DNA of 7,300 nt from Alphaproteobacteria bacterium (GCA_028716765.1 JAQUPC010000108.1:1-7300); one strand, 5' to 3'; numbered from the stretch's first letter, positions 1 through 5,976 are shown. Notes: a model not told the origin generated them from the sequence alone. Numbers and translations are program-made.

Positions 1-215
1 ACGAGCCTCAAGCCCTTGTCTCCTATCGCGCCGAGGAGCAAGCGAGGATTGAATTCGATCAGATCAGGGCTCGTGAGGGGCGAGCGGCAACTCCAGCGGA
101 ACGGGCGGATATACTCCGCCCCATCGTTGGTCAATACGCCGCCTATTCAAGACGTGAAGCTGTTGATCACAATCAAGTCCACGGCGATTTGATGCGCAGG
201 CTTTCGAATACATAG
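1..215 (+). CDS. C-terminal fragment of an unrecognised protein, cut by the window edge
   Basis: An open frame enters from the left edge (first full codon at position 3) and ends at TAG 213-215, giving about 70 residues. The peptide is hydrophilic and rich in Arg, Glu, Gln and Ala, for example YRAEEQARIEFDQIRA, and ends MRRLSNT. It looks helical and has no membrane segment. I recognise no family. The charged helical character would fit the tail of a large DNA-processing or mobilisation protein, but that is only a guess. Its codon use (TCA AGA CGT GAA GCT GTT GAT) is less GC-biased than that of the housekeeping genes to the right, so it may belong to transferred DNA. It is the only plus-strand gene in the left half, and it faces the antitoxin gene and peptidase-gene fragment. 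Frame 1 is also open over most of this stretch, so the frame choice rests on protein-like composition. Confidence 0.5.
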   Translation, partial: EPQALVSYRAEEQARIEFDQIRAREGRAATPAERADILRPIVGQYAAYSRREAVDHNQVHGDLMRRLSNT

Positions 216-224
216 TTATTCTGA

Positions 225-273
225 TCAGGGTTTTCGCCGACAATCCTTGTTAACAAAAATCGCAAAAGCCTGA
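225..273. repeat. Imperfect inverted repeat enclosing a short palindrome
   Basis: Arms tcagggtttt (225-234) and aaaagcctga (264-273) pair at 9 of 10 positions across a 29-base loop. The loop contains the perfect 10-bp palindrome ttgttaacaa (247-256). No T-run follows on either strand, so it is a poor intrinsic terminator, although it sits between the stop codons of the plus-strand fragment and the minus-strand peptidase remnant. It lies immediately outside the duplicated peptidase end. It could be a weak terminator, a leftover of an insertion junction, or chance. Confidence 0.35.
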
Positions 274-278
274 CAACG

Positions 279-386
279 TTACCCCCTCAACCTCTCCGCA
301 ACGTTCCCGTAGCGCTCCAGCTTTTCGTGTGGGCCGAGGGCGGTGAGGATCGGGCGGCGCGTCAGTAAACGCGCGGCCATGGCCTG
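279..386 (-). pseudogene. Detached 3' end of an M16 peptidase gene (35 codons plus stop)
   Basis: Read on the minus strand this encodes QAMAARLLTRRPI...AERLRG and a TAA stop. It differs from the C-terminus of the intact M16 peptidase by one residue (Ser to Thr). Against 1124-1230 there are 7 mismatches in 107 bp, at 300, 330, 362, 363, 365, 366 and 381. Six are synonymous, including a double change that swaps TTG-TTA for TTA-CTG (both Leu-Leu). Similarity ends at the stop codon on one side and abruptly at 386/387 on the other, where an unrelated 14-bp stretch leads to the antitoxin stop. It is too short to encode a peptidase. An internal ATG at 378-380 preceded by AAAGGCAGG could in principle give a 33-residue peptide, but nothing supports that. 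It is a remnant of a once-functional homologous gene. Confidence 0.88.
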
Positions 387-400
387 CCTTTGGCGGAGTT

Positions 401-784
401 TCAGCTTCTCACCAGATCATCAAGGTCGATTTCAAGAGCCTTGGCGCAGGCCTTGAGAGAGGCCGCCGACCCCGGCTTTTTGCCGTTTTCCACCTCGCTT
501 AAATAGCCTTTGGCGATTCCGGTTGCCTTGCTCAGTTGATCAAGGGTCATATGGCGGAACTCGCGCCAAATGCGCAGCGGCGTTTCCCCGGCAAGCAGCC
601 TGTCGACGTATTCCCCGGGAAGCGCGTCCTCGCCGGGGCCGCTTGCTTGTGCGCGCAGAAGTTCGAACTTGTCCTCCATATCCTCAAGCCGCGCACGCAA
701 GGCCTCGAATTCGGCGCGCGAAACCGGTTTAGCTCCATGCCTTGGGGCGGCCTGCCGTTTTTCATAAATATGTAAAGCGGTCAT
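401..784 (-). CDS. Xre-family antitoxin of a RelE-type toxin-antitoxin pair
   Basis: This 127-residue protein should neutralise the RelE-like toxin encoded just upstream and, through its DNA-binding domain, repress the operon. Residues 79-125 form a helix-turn-helix of the Xre/Cro type (MTLDQLSKATGIAKGYLSEV, then ENGKKPGSAASLKACAKALEIDLDDLV). Residues 22-47 are a charged heptad-like stretch that could form a coiled coil for dimerisation or toxin contact, followed by a Gly/Pro-containing linker. The ATG at 782-784 overlaps the toxin TGA as ATGA, so translation is probably coupled. Toxin-first order is typical of higBA-like loci. At 127 residues it is longer than minimal HigA-type antitoxins because of the N-terminal segment. 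The family call is secure; the specific subfamily is not. Confidence 0.86.
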   Translation of the reverse strand: MTALHIYEKRQAAPRHGAKPVSRAEFEALRARLEDMEDKFELLRAQASGPGEDALPGEYVDRLLAGETPLRIWREFRHMTLDQLSKATGIAKGYLSEVENGKKPGSAASLKACAKALEIDLDDLVRS

Positions 785-1032
785 TTGTAGGCGTCTCCTC
801 TTGGTTTAATCGCCGTGATAATCAATTCGTGGCCGTGCTTATACATGAGCACGCGCCAATCGCCTTGACGCAGACGATAAGCGTTCATGACTCCCTTAAG
901 CGGCTTCACATCCACATGGGCGCTTGTTCCCTGTTCCGCAAACGCGGAAACTTTGTCCCGTATGGCCGCAGCAACCTTAGGCGGCATCTTCAGCAACGTT
1001 TTAACGGCTTGCTTCTCATACCGGGTTTTCAT
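781..1032 (-). CDS. RelE/ParE-superfamily toxin
   Basis: An 83-residue basic protein with the RelE/ParE pattern: an N-terminal helical pair with LLKMPPKVAAAIRDKVSAFA (residues 13-32), then DVKPLKG (41-47), YRLRQGDWRVLM (52-63), and a C-terminal strand ending KPRGDAYK (76-83). Family members with this tail are usually ribosome-dependent mRNA endonucleases. Arg53, Arg60, Arg78 and Tyr82 are the likely catalytic or RNA-contacting residues by position, though gyrase poisoning as in ParE cannot be excluded. I chose the ATG at 1030-1032: a longer reading from TTG 1066-1068 would place the operator palindrome inside the gene and add an unrelated 12-residue tail. No strong ribosome binding site precedes the ATG. 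The gene overlaps the antitoxin by 4 bp. The only differently oriented neighbour is the leftmost plus-strand fragment. Confidence 0.88.
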   Translation of the reverse strand: MKTRYEKQAVKTLLKMPPKVAAAIRDKVSAFAEQGTSAHVDVKPLKGVMNAYRLRQGDWRVLMYKHGHELIITAIKPRGDAYK

Positions 1033-1040
1033 GACGCCAA

Positions 1041-1059
1041 TGTTCTCTAATAGAGAACA
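1041..1059. promoter_or_regulatory. Palindromic operator of the toxin-antitoxin operon
   Basis: tgttctctaatagagaaca is a perfect inverted repeat with 9-bp arms around a single A, ending 9 bp before the toxin ATG. This is where an Xre antitoxin or toxin-antitoxin complex would bind to autoregulate. A minus-strand TTGACT (1064-1069) just upstream is a good -35 candidate. No -10 at ideal spacing is clear, but the palindrome covers the place where it should be. The half-site ttctctaata (1043-1052) recurs as ttctctgata at 1077-1086 (9 of 10 bases), 34 bp away, suggesting a second, weaker operator. The symmetry is seen directly; the binding protein is inferred. Confidence 0.72.
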
Positions 1060-1122
1060 AAAAGTCAAGGGAAATATTCTCTGATAAATTCCTTGCGCTT
1101 ATTTCTCACGAAAGAATGGGTT

Positions 1123-1230
1123 CTACCCCCTCAACCTCTCCGCCACGTTCCCGTAGCGCTCCAGCTTTTCGTGCGGGCCGAGGGCGGTGAGGATCGGGCG
1201 GCGCGATAACAAACGCGCGGCCATAGCCTG
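1123..1230 (-). repeat. Second copy of the duplicated M16 3' end, in frame in the intact gene
   Basis: This is the last 35 codons and TAG stop of the intact peptidase. It aligns with 279-386 at a fixed offset of 844, with 100 of 107 identical bases over 1124-1230. Sequences beyond the stop codon (below 1123 and below 279) are unrelated, as are those above 1230 and 386. This makes the pair direct repeats flanking the toxin-antitoxin cassette. Confidence 0.9.
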
Positions 1231-2382
1231 TGCGTCGTCTTCGGTCACGGCCTTGATGCGCTCAAGCGTGTGGCGGATCGGCACAGGCTTGCCGTAGGTG
1301 AGCATCTGGTGGCCGAGAATCTCGGCGCGGCGCATGACGCTTTCCTGACCCATGAGGATGTCGGCGCGGGCCTGCGCCCTGGCGCGCTTCAGCTCGGAAG
1401 GCGTGATGCGCCCGGCAACGTCGCGCAATTCGCGGCAGACGACGGGAACAAGTTCGCGCACGCGCGCGGGATCCGTGCCGGCATAGATCGTGAAAAGCCC
1501 GGTATCCTGAAACGCGATGTGGCTGGCGCTGATGTTGTAGACGAGGCCGCGCCGCTCGCGCACCTTCTGGAACAGGCGGGAGGACGAACTGCCGCCCAGC
1601 AAAATCGCCAGAAGCGAGGCGGCGGGGTAGCCGCGGCCATGCAGCCCCGGCCCCGGAAACGCAAGCATCAGATGAAGCTGTTCGCTTTCTTTGGCGAGGC
1701 GCAGTTCGCCGCCTTTGATTTTGGCGGCTTTGCGTTTCGCCGGTTTGCCCCGGGCAAGGCGGCCGAAGTACCGTCTGGCCAGTTCCACAACCTCATCGTG
1801 ATCGGCCTTGCCGGAGGCGACGACGACCATGTTGCCCGCGTGATAGTGGCGGCGGACGTAATCGGTGACGTCGCGGCGTGGCAGGCGCGAAATGACCTTG
1901 GCCGAGCCAAGAATGGAGCGTCCGATGGACTGGCGCGGAAAGGCCGTTTCGTGCAACAGATCGTAGACATGATCTTCCGGCGTATCGAGATCGCGGCCGA
2001 TTTCCTGAATGATGACCTGCCGCTCGCGGTCGAGCTCCTTCGGATCGAACACCGAGCGTTGCAGCATGTCGGCGATGATGTCGGCGGCTTGCTCCGCGTT
2101 TTCCGGCAAAACGCGCGCGTAATAGGCGGTTTCCTCGCGCGTGGTGTGCGCGTTCATGGCGCCGCCGTTTTTTTCGATGGCGGTCGAAAGTGCATAGGCC
2201 GAGCGGCGCTTCGTGCCCTTGAACATCATGTGCTCGGTAAGGTGGGCGATGCCGTTCGCGGCCCACGGCTCGTGGCGCGTGCCTACGCCGACCCAAACGC
2301 CCAAAACCATGCTTTCCGAATCGGGCATGGTATCCGTCGCCACGCGCAAGCCGTTGGCGAGAGCTGTGATCTTGATCGTCAT
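1123..2382 (-). CDS. M16 family zinc metallopeptidase (mitochondrial processing peptidase-like)
   Basis: A 419-residue protein of the pitrilysin/MPP clan. Single-chain bacterial members of this size act as soluble oligopeptidases or processing peptidases. The inverted zinc motif HLTEH lies at residues 47-51 (His47, catalytic Glu50, His51). The distal zinc ligand is most likely Glu127 in VIIQEI, at the spacing expected from the MPP beta subunit. The substrate-binding second half includes a Gly-rich stretch with GGSSSSRLFQKVRERRGLVY. The length is normal for the PqqL/MPP-like group and no signal peptide is present, so a cytoplasmic location is expected. The ATG at 2380-2382 follows GGGAC at about 8 bases, a modest ribosome binding site. 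It lies downstream of recA with its own candidate promoter at 2471-2499. Its final 35 codons are duplicated at 279-386, so its present 3' end may have been supplied by the inserted cassette. Confidence 0.93.
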   Translation of the reverse strand: MTIKITALANGLRVATDTMPDSESMVLGVWVGVGTRHEPWAANGIAHLTEHMMFKGTKRRSAYALSTAIEKNGGAMNAHTTREETAYYARVLPENAEQAADIIADMLQRSVFDPKELDRERQVIIQEIGRDLDTPEDHVYDLLHETAFPRQSIGRSILGSAKVISRLPRRDVTDYVRRHYHAGNMVVVASGKADHDEVVELARRYFGRLARGKPAKRKAAKIKGGELRLAKESEQLHLMLAFPGPGLHGRGYPAASLLAILLGGSSSSRLFQKVRERRGLVYNISASHIAFQDTGLFTIYAGTDPARVRELVPVVCRELRDVAGRITPSELKRARAQARADILMGQESVMRRAEILGHQMLTYGKPVPIRHTLERIKAVTEDDAQAMAARLLSRRPILTALGPHEKLERYGNVAERLRG

Positions 2383-2421
2383 TTTGTTAAGTCCCGGGCC
2401 CCGGCCTGATCGGGCGCCCTC

Positions 2422-2430
2422 TGTGGATAA
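2422..2430 (-). promoter_or_regulatory. Perfect DnaA box in the M16 peptidase leader
   Basis: On the minus strand this reads TTATCCACA, the strong consensus DnaA box. It lies between the candidate promoter (2471-2499) and the start codon (2382) of the peptidase gene. I saw no second box nearby, so it is not an origin by itself. It could bind DnaA as a transcription factor or titration site, or be a chance match. Confidence 0.45.
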
Positions 2431-2470
2431 GTATGGGGCTCCGAATCAGTTTCGGCAAGGGGCTACAGCG

Positions 2471-2499
2471 TTAAAATTCGGAATAAATAGTGCTGGCAA
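2471..2499 (-). promoter_or_regulatory. Candidate sigma-70 promoter of the M16 peptidase gene
   Basis: Minus-strand TTGCCA (2494-2499) and TTTTAA (2471-2476) are separated by exactly 17 bp in an AT-rich intergenic stretch below the recA terminator. The -35 hexamer is the same as in the candidate recA promoter. A TATAAT at 2508-2513 lies further upstream but has no convincing -35 and overlaps the terminator region. Confidence 0.4.
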
Positions 2500-2516
2500 T
2501 ACACTGAATTATAAGG

Positions 2517-2561
2517 AAAAATTACATGGCCATGCCCTTGCAAAACATAGGGGCATGGCCA
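2517..2561 (-). terminator. Intrinsic terminator of recA
   Basis: Perfect 11-bp arms tggccatgccc (2527-2537) and gggcatggcca (2551-2561) enclose a 13-base loop. On the minus strand the stem is followed after 5 bases by TTTTT (2521-2517). It begins 25 bp after the recA stop. The short T-run and large loop make it moderate in strength, but position and polarity fit recA. On the plus strand no T-run follows. Confidence 0.75.
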
Positions 2562-2585
2562 CAGGCAGTTACGAAATTTTAGGTC

Positions 2586-3680
<1,095 letters not shown>

Positions 3681-3730
3681 GTCTTGCTCCTTCGGATGAA
3701 GTGGGCGGGTGGGGGCGGAACCGGATGAAC

Positions 3731-3745
3731 GTTTATGTTTTGTTC
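3731..3745 (-). promoter_or_regulatory. Second, near-consensus LexA box at the recA transcription start
   Basis: On the plus strand this reads GTTT-N7-GTTC, one base off the alphaproteobacterial SOS consensus GTTC-N7-GTTC. It abuts the candidate -10 (3746-3751) on the downstream side, covering the expected transcription start. Its phase with the perfect box is 44 bp, about four helical turns. A cooperative or weaker second LexA site is plausible; one mismatch in the core makes this uncertain. Confidence 0.4.
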
Positions 3746-3774
3746 TCATAACCTATCCCGCTGCCGTTTGGCAA
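3746..3774 (-). promoter_or_regulatory. Candidate recA sigma-70 promoter
   Basis: Minus-strand TTGCCA (3769-3774) and TTATGA (3746-3751) are 17 bp apart. The perfect LexA box adjoins the -35 on its upstream side. Upstream of that the DNA is A/T-tract rich (roughly 3779-3860), as in an UP element. Confidence 0.6.
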
Positions 3775-3789
3775 GTTCTATTTTTGTTC
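3775..3789 (-). promoter_or_regulatory. LexA (SOS) box of recA
   Basis: The sequence is GTTCTATTTTTGTTC on the plus strand (GAACAAAAATAGAAC on the minus), an exact match to the direct-repeat SOS box GTTC-N7-GTTC known for LexA in Rhodobacter, Rhizobium and relatives. It adjoins the recA -35 element, so bound LexA would block polymerase. It both explains recA regulation and supports the class assignment. Confidence 0.88.
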
Positions 3790-3859
3790 TCATTCAAAAA
3801 ATTTTGTAATGCATTGTTATTAAAGAATAATATAATTCTAGCCATAGCGCCTATCATAA

Positions 3860-4561
3860 TTAACCGGATCTCACGGCAAGAACGTTCTCCCCGGTTTTGT
3901 CCTCAATATAAAGCCTGTACCCGTGGTTGCGGAGATGCATGACGCTCGCGGCTTTTTCGTAAGGGCTGAGATGCGTGAACTCATAGTAAACAATGCGGGG
4001 CCGGTAGGTTTCGAGCGGCAGCTGGCGCAGGACCATCCAATCGGCGCCTTCGGTATCGACAACAAGAAGGTCGATTTTCGGAATGTTGTGCTGTTTCAAA
4101 AGAATCATCAAACGGCAGCACGGCACGTCGAGCGTTTGCATGTGCTTGTCGATGGCTTCCCGCAGCTGGGGCGCGAGCGTGCTTGAGCCGATGATGCCGC
4201 GATCCGGCATGATCGTCGAAAGGCCTATGACGCCATCGGCGACCACGCCTTCCTGGACGGCTGCAGGATTGACGCGCGTCATGGTAATGTGGCCTTCGTA
4301 ATCGGCGATGGCCATATTGGAAAAAATCTGGTTCTCGCACCCCGCATAATTCTCGCGCAGCTTTGCGAATATGTCGGGCACGGGCTCGACCATAAGGCCA
4401 TGCCAGCCAAGTTCTTTGACCAGAGGATGAATCGGGTCGAACCTGACGCCGTCCATCGCGCCGATCTGAACAAAAAAAACGCCGCGCCCGAGCCCTTGCA
4501 GGGTGGATGTCAGGTCGACGCCGGAAAACACGCCGTCAAAATTGATGATTTCGCTTCCCAT
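3860..4561 (-). CDS. FkbM family SAM-dependent methyltransferase
   Basis: A 233-residue protein with FkbM (Methyltransf_21) features. The SAM-binding glycine motif is FFVQIGAMDG at 29-38, the acidic motif after strand beta-2 is VEPVP at 58-62, and IDLLVVDTEGAD lies at 163-174 with the family's characteristic D-x-E-G. IVYYEFTHL follows downstream. FkbM enzymes O-methylate sugars or polyketides; the substrate here is unknown. The ATG at 4559-4561 directly abuts the TGA of the upstream methyltransferase gene, and GGGAAG inside that gene serves as ribosome binding site, so the two are translationally coupled. The TAA stop is followed by AT-rich DNA without a clear terminator before the recA promoter. 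There is no signal peptide or membrane segment. Confidence 0.88.
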   Translation of the reverse strand: MGSEIINFDGVFSGVDLTSTLQGLGRGVFFVQIGAMDGVRFDPIHPLVKELGWHGLMVEPVPDIFAKLRENYAGCENQIFSNMAIADYEGHITMTRVNPAAVQEGVVADGVIGLSTIMPDRGIIGSSTLAPQLREAIDKHMQTLDVPCCRLMILLKQHNIPKIDLLVVDTEGADWMVLRQLPLETYRPRIVYYEFTHLSPYEKAASVMHLRNHGYRLYIEDKTGENVLAVRSG

Positions 4562-5401
4562 TCAGCTTCCCGCTTCAGGCGAAGGGCGGCTGCGAATGAC
4601 GGCCCACGGCGAAGGTTCAACGCGGCCTTCCCAGCTGGCAATCATTCCGTCGAAATGAGTTGGCGTGAAAGAACCGCCAAGAATTTTCCTGAGATCGACG
4701 GGGCGGTGGTTGTGGTCGATCTTTTCGTAGGAAAGGGAGGATGCGGCAAAACGATCGGCGATCGTTTGGGAAATGGCGGGATCCATGCAGTCGTGCATTT
4801 CCACGATTACGTCCATGCCCCGCAGGGCGGGATAACGTTCGGGATCGAGAAGCTCCTTTTCGCCGCCTTCGATGTCCATAAACACCAAAGTCCCCGGCCC
4901 GGCGAAGCGCTCGAAATCCTCGCCTTTAAAGAGTCCGCCGACGGTCACGCGATCGGCTACGCCGTTGGCCTCGGCCATCGCCTTGCAGTTGTTCTGGCAA
5001 TGGGGATTGATGTCGTAGGCGAAGACTTTGGTATCCGGCATGCGCCGCGCCAGCCCGACGCTGTAATAACCGTAGGAACTGCCGATGTTCAGGATTTGTT
5101 TGTAGGGATGGGCGATGACGCGTTCGATGGCTTCGTGCAATTCCGATTCATAACAGCCGAGAAGACACGGCGCGAAATGCCCGCTTAAGGCGGCGGGGGT
5201 CATTTCCATACCGCGAAAGGGGCCATCGTAGACTTTGTTGCCGATTTTCCGGGCAATAAGATTGCTCAGCACGACGCCCTGCAGCCCGCTCAGCATGGTC
5301 CAGACATTGCTCAGGCGCAGGTGGTCGGGAAGATCGGCTTCCCATAACGGTTTGACAACGCGAAGGAAATCGGAACCTAAATCGGCAGGGAAGAAGGTCA
5401 T
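4562..5401 (-). CDS. SAM-dependent methyltransferase, FkbM-like
   Basis: A 279-residue protein with a Rossmann methyltransferase core preceded by about 100 residues of less typical sequence. The SAM motif is ILNIGSSYGY at 103-112, AYDIN is at 128-132, and VFMDIEGGE at 173-181 gives the FkbM-like D-x-E-G. IVEMHD (199-204) closes the core. The start is the ATG at 5399-5401, which follows GAGGAA at 7 bases. A longer reading from TTG 5465-5467 lacks a good ribosome binding site and was not used. It is the first gene of a two-gene operon with the abutting FkbM gene and is divergent from the yerC-like gene. The two enzymes share motifs but differ in length and overall sequence, so they are distant relatives and may methylate different positions of one product. 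The substrate cannot be told. Confidence 0.82.
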   Translation of the reverse strand: MTFFPADLGSDFLRVVKPLWEADLPDHLRLSNVWTMLSGLQGVVLSNLIARKIGNKVYDGPFRGMEMTPAALSGHFAPCLLGCYESELHEAIERVIAHPYKQILNIGSSYGYYSVGLARRMPDTKVFAYDINPHCQNNCKAMAEANGVADRVTVGGLFKGEDFERFAGPGTLVFMDIEGGEKELLDPERYPALRGMDVIVEMHDCMDPAISQTIADRFAASSLSYEKIDHNHRPVDLRKILGGSFTPTHFDGMIASWEGRVEPSPWAVIRSRPSPEAGS

Positions 5402-5560
5402 GAAATAATTCCTCGAATCGCAGAAGGAAGGAAAAGTCTTGCACAGGCGGTCTGACGCGTCCACCAAGGCCGCGCCTCCGCCTCATGGATGCCATTTTTT
5501 TGGGCAAAAAAGAAAAAACGTAATCATGAAAAAGCATGGTGTTCGATCACCCGATGAGAG
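5402..5560. other. Divergent intergenic region with A/T tracts
   Basis: This 5' region of the methyltransferase operon includes T7-GGGC-A6 (5495-5511) followed by another A-run (5513-5518). It can form a 6-bp A/T stem with a 4-base loop and would be intrinsically bent. No convincing minus-strand promoter was found by eye, so the transcription start of the methyltransferase pair is unplaced. No coding sequence is supported apart from the rejected upstream extension of the methyltransferase. Confidence 0.4.
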
Positions 5561-5569
5561 TGCTATAAT
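5561..5569 (+). promoter_or_regulatory. Extended -10 promoter of the yerC-like gene
   Basis: TGCTATAAT is a perfect TGn-TATAAT extended -10 element, 62 bp before the start codon. The -35 position (around 5540-5546, gttcga) is weak, as is usual for extended -10 promoters. Confidence 0.6.
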
Positions 5570-5580
5570 GACACGTCATT
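5567..5580. promoter_or_regulatory. Candidate operator overlapping the yerC-like gene's -10
   Basis: aatgac-ac-gtcatt is an inverted repeat with 6-bp arms and a 2-bp centre, covering the end of the -10 and the expected transcription start. A dimeric regulator such as the TrpR-type protein encoded downstream could autoregulate here. The symmetry is seen; the ligand and binder are inferred. Confidence 0.4.
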
Positions 5581-5631
5581 TTAAGGCGATTTATTCCTCA
5601 TGATACGCAACGTGAGAACAGGAGGACAGCT

Positions 5632-5976
5632 ATGACGAAATCACGTTCTGCGCCCGCAGGGCGCAACCGGTTCAAGGCCGTCAACGCCAAAGCGGAAGCC
5701 GATCTTTTCGAGACGATCGTCGGCTTGAAAAATCCGGACGAATGCCGCCGCTTTATCTACGACCTGTGCACGCCGAAAGAGATCGCCGATATCGCCGACC
5801 GCTGGTGGGTGGCGCGCCTGCTTGACGAAGGCAAGCTGTCCTACCGCGAGATTCACGCCCTTACGGGCGTCAGCGTTACGACCGTCGGCCGCGTCGCCCG
5901 CTTCCTGCAGCAGGAAAACTTCCACGGCTACCGCCTGATGCTGGACAGGGTGAAGGGGAAGTCTTCACGAAAATAG
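5632..5976 (+). CDS. YerC/YecD-family TrpR-like transcriptional regulator
   Basis: A 114-residue all-helical protein of the TrpR superfamily, YerC/YecD type. Helices at about 20-65 include FETIVGLKNPDECRRFIYDL, then CTPKEIADIADRWWVARLL. The helix-turn-helix is at 70-91 (SYREIHALTGVSVTTVGRVA). It probably binds DNA as a dimer; whether it senses tryptophan or another ligand is unknown, since this branch is distinct from classical TrpR. The ATG at 5632-5634 follows AGGAGG at a good distance. The basic, disordered N-terminus (residues 1-20) is typical. It has its own extended -10 promoter with an overlapping inverted repeat, is divergent from the methyltransferase pair, and converges on the helicase gene. 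Confidence 0.9.
   Translation: MTKSRSAPAGRNRFKAVNAKAEADLFETIVGLKNPDECRRFIYDLCTPKEIADIADRWWVARLLDEGKLSYREIHALTGVSVTTVGRVARFLQQENFHGYRLMLDRVKGKSSRK

Larger units (their letters stand above)
387..1230. mobile_element. Putative small toxin-antitoxin island inserted in the 3' end of the M16 peptidase gene
   Basis: The interval between the two copies of the peptidase 3' end has a repeat period of 844 bp. It holds only the toxin gene, the antitoxin gene, their operator and one copy of the repeat. The layout is that of an element that integrates inside a gene's 3' end and supplies a replacement end: the old end is left at 279-386 and the intact gene now uses 1123-1230. No integrase, transposase or short terminal inverted repeats are visible, so mobilisation in trans or plain homologous recombination with donor DNA are both possible. 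The exact edges are uncertain; 279-1122 is an equivalent way to draw the unit. Alternatively, the left copy is the remnant of a second peptidase gene otherwise lost. Confidence 0.45.

Noticed and set aside
1033..1068. Extended toxin start at TTG 1066-1068
   Set aside because: It would put the perfect operator palindrome inside the coding region and add 12 residues unlike the RelE family; ATG 1030-1032 gives a normal-length toxin.
247..1124. Integron gene cassette explanation for the toxin-antitoxin unit
   Set aside because: TA pairs are common integron cassettes, but the repeats here are peptidase coding sequence, and I found no GTTRRRY core sites or attC-like paired arms at the boundaries.
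1270..2409. Long plus-strand open frame of 379 codons opposite the M16 gene
   Set aside because: It lies antisense to a peptidase with intact catalytic motifs. It is the usual product of strong third-position GC bias and has no recognisable domain.
2508..2513. Minus-strand TATAAT as the M16 promoter
   Set aside because: No reasonable -35 lies 16-18 bp upstream, and it sits right after the recA terminator T-run; TTGCCA-N17-TTTTAA at 2471-2499 is better placed.
3681..3749. Upstream ATG for recA at 3747-3749
   Set aside because: It falls within the candidate -10 element, while ATG 3678-3680 has an excellent AAGGAG at 6 bases.
5402..5467. Upstream TTG start for the first methyltransferase
   Set aside because: It has no good ribosome binding site, whereas the ATG at 5399-5401 has GAGGAA 7 bases before it.
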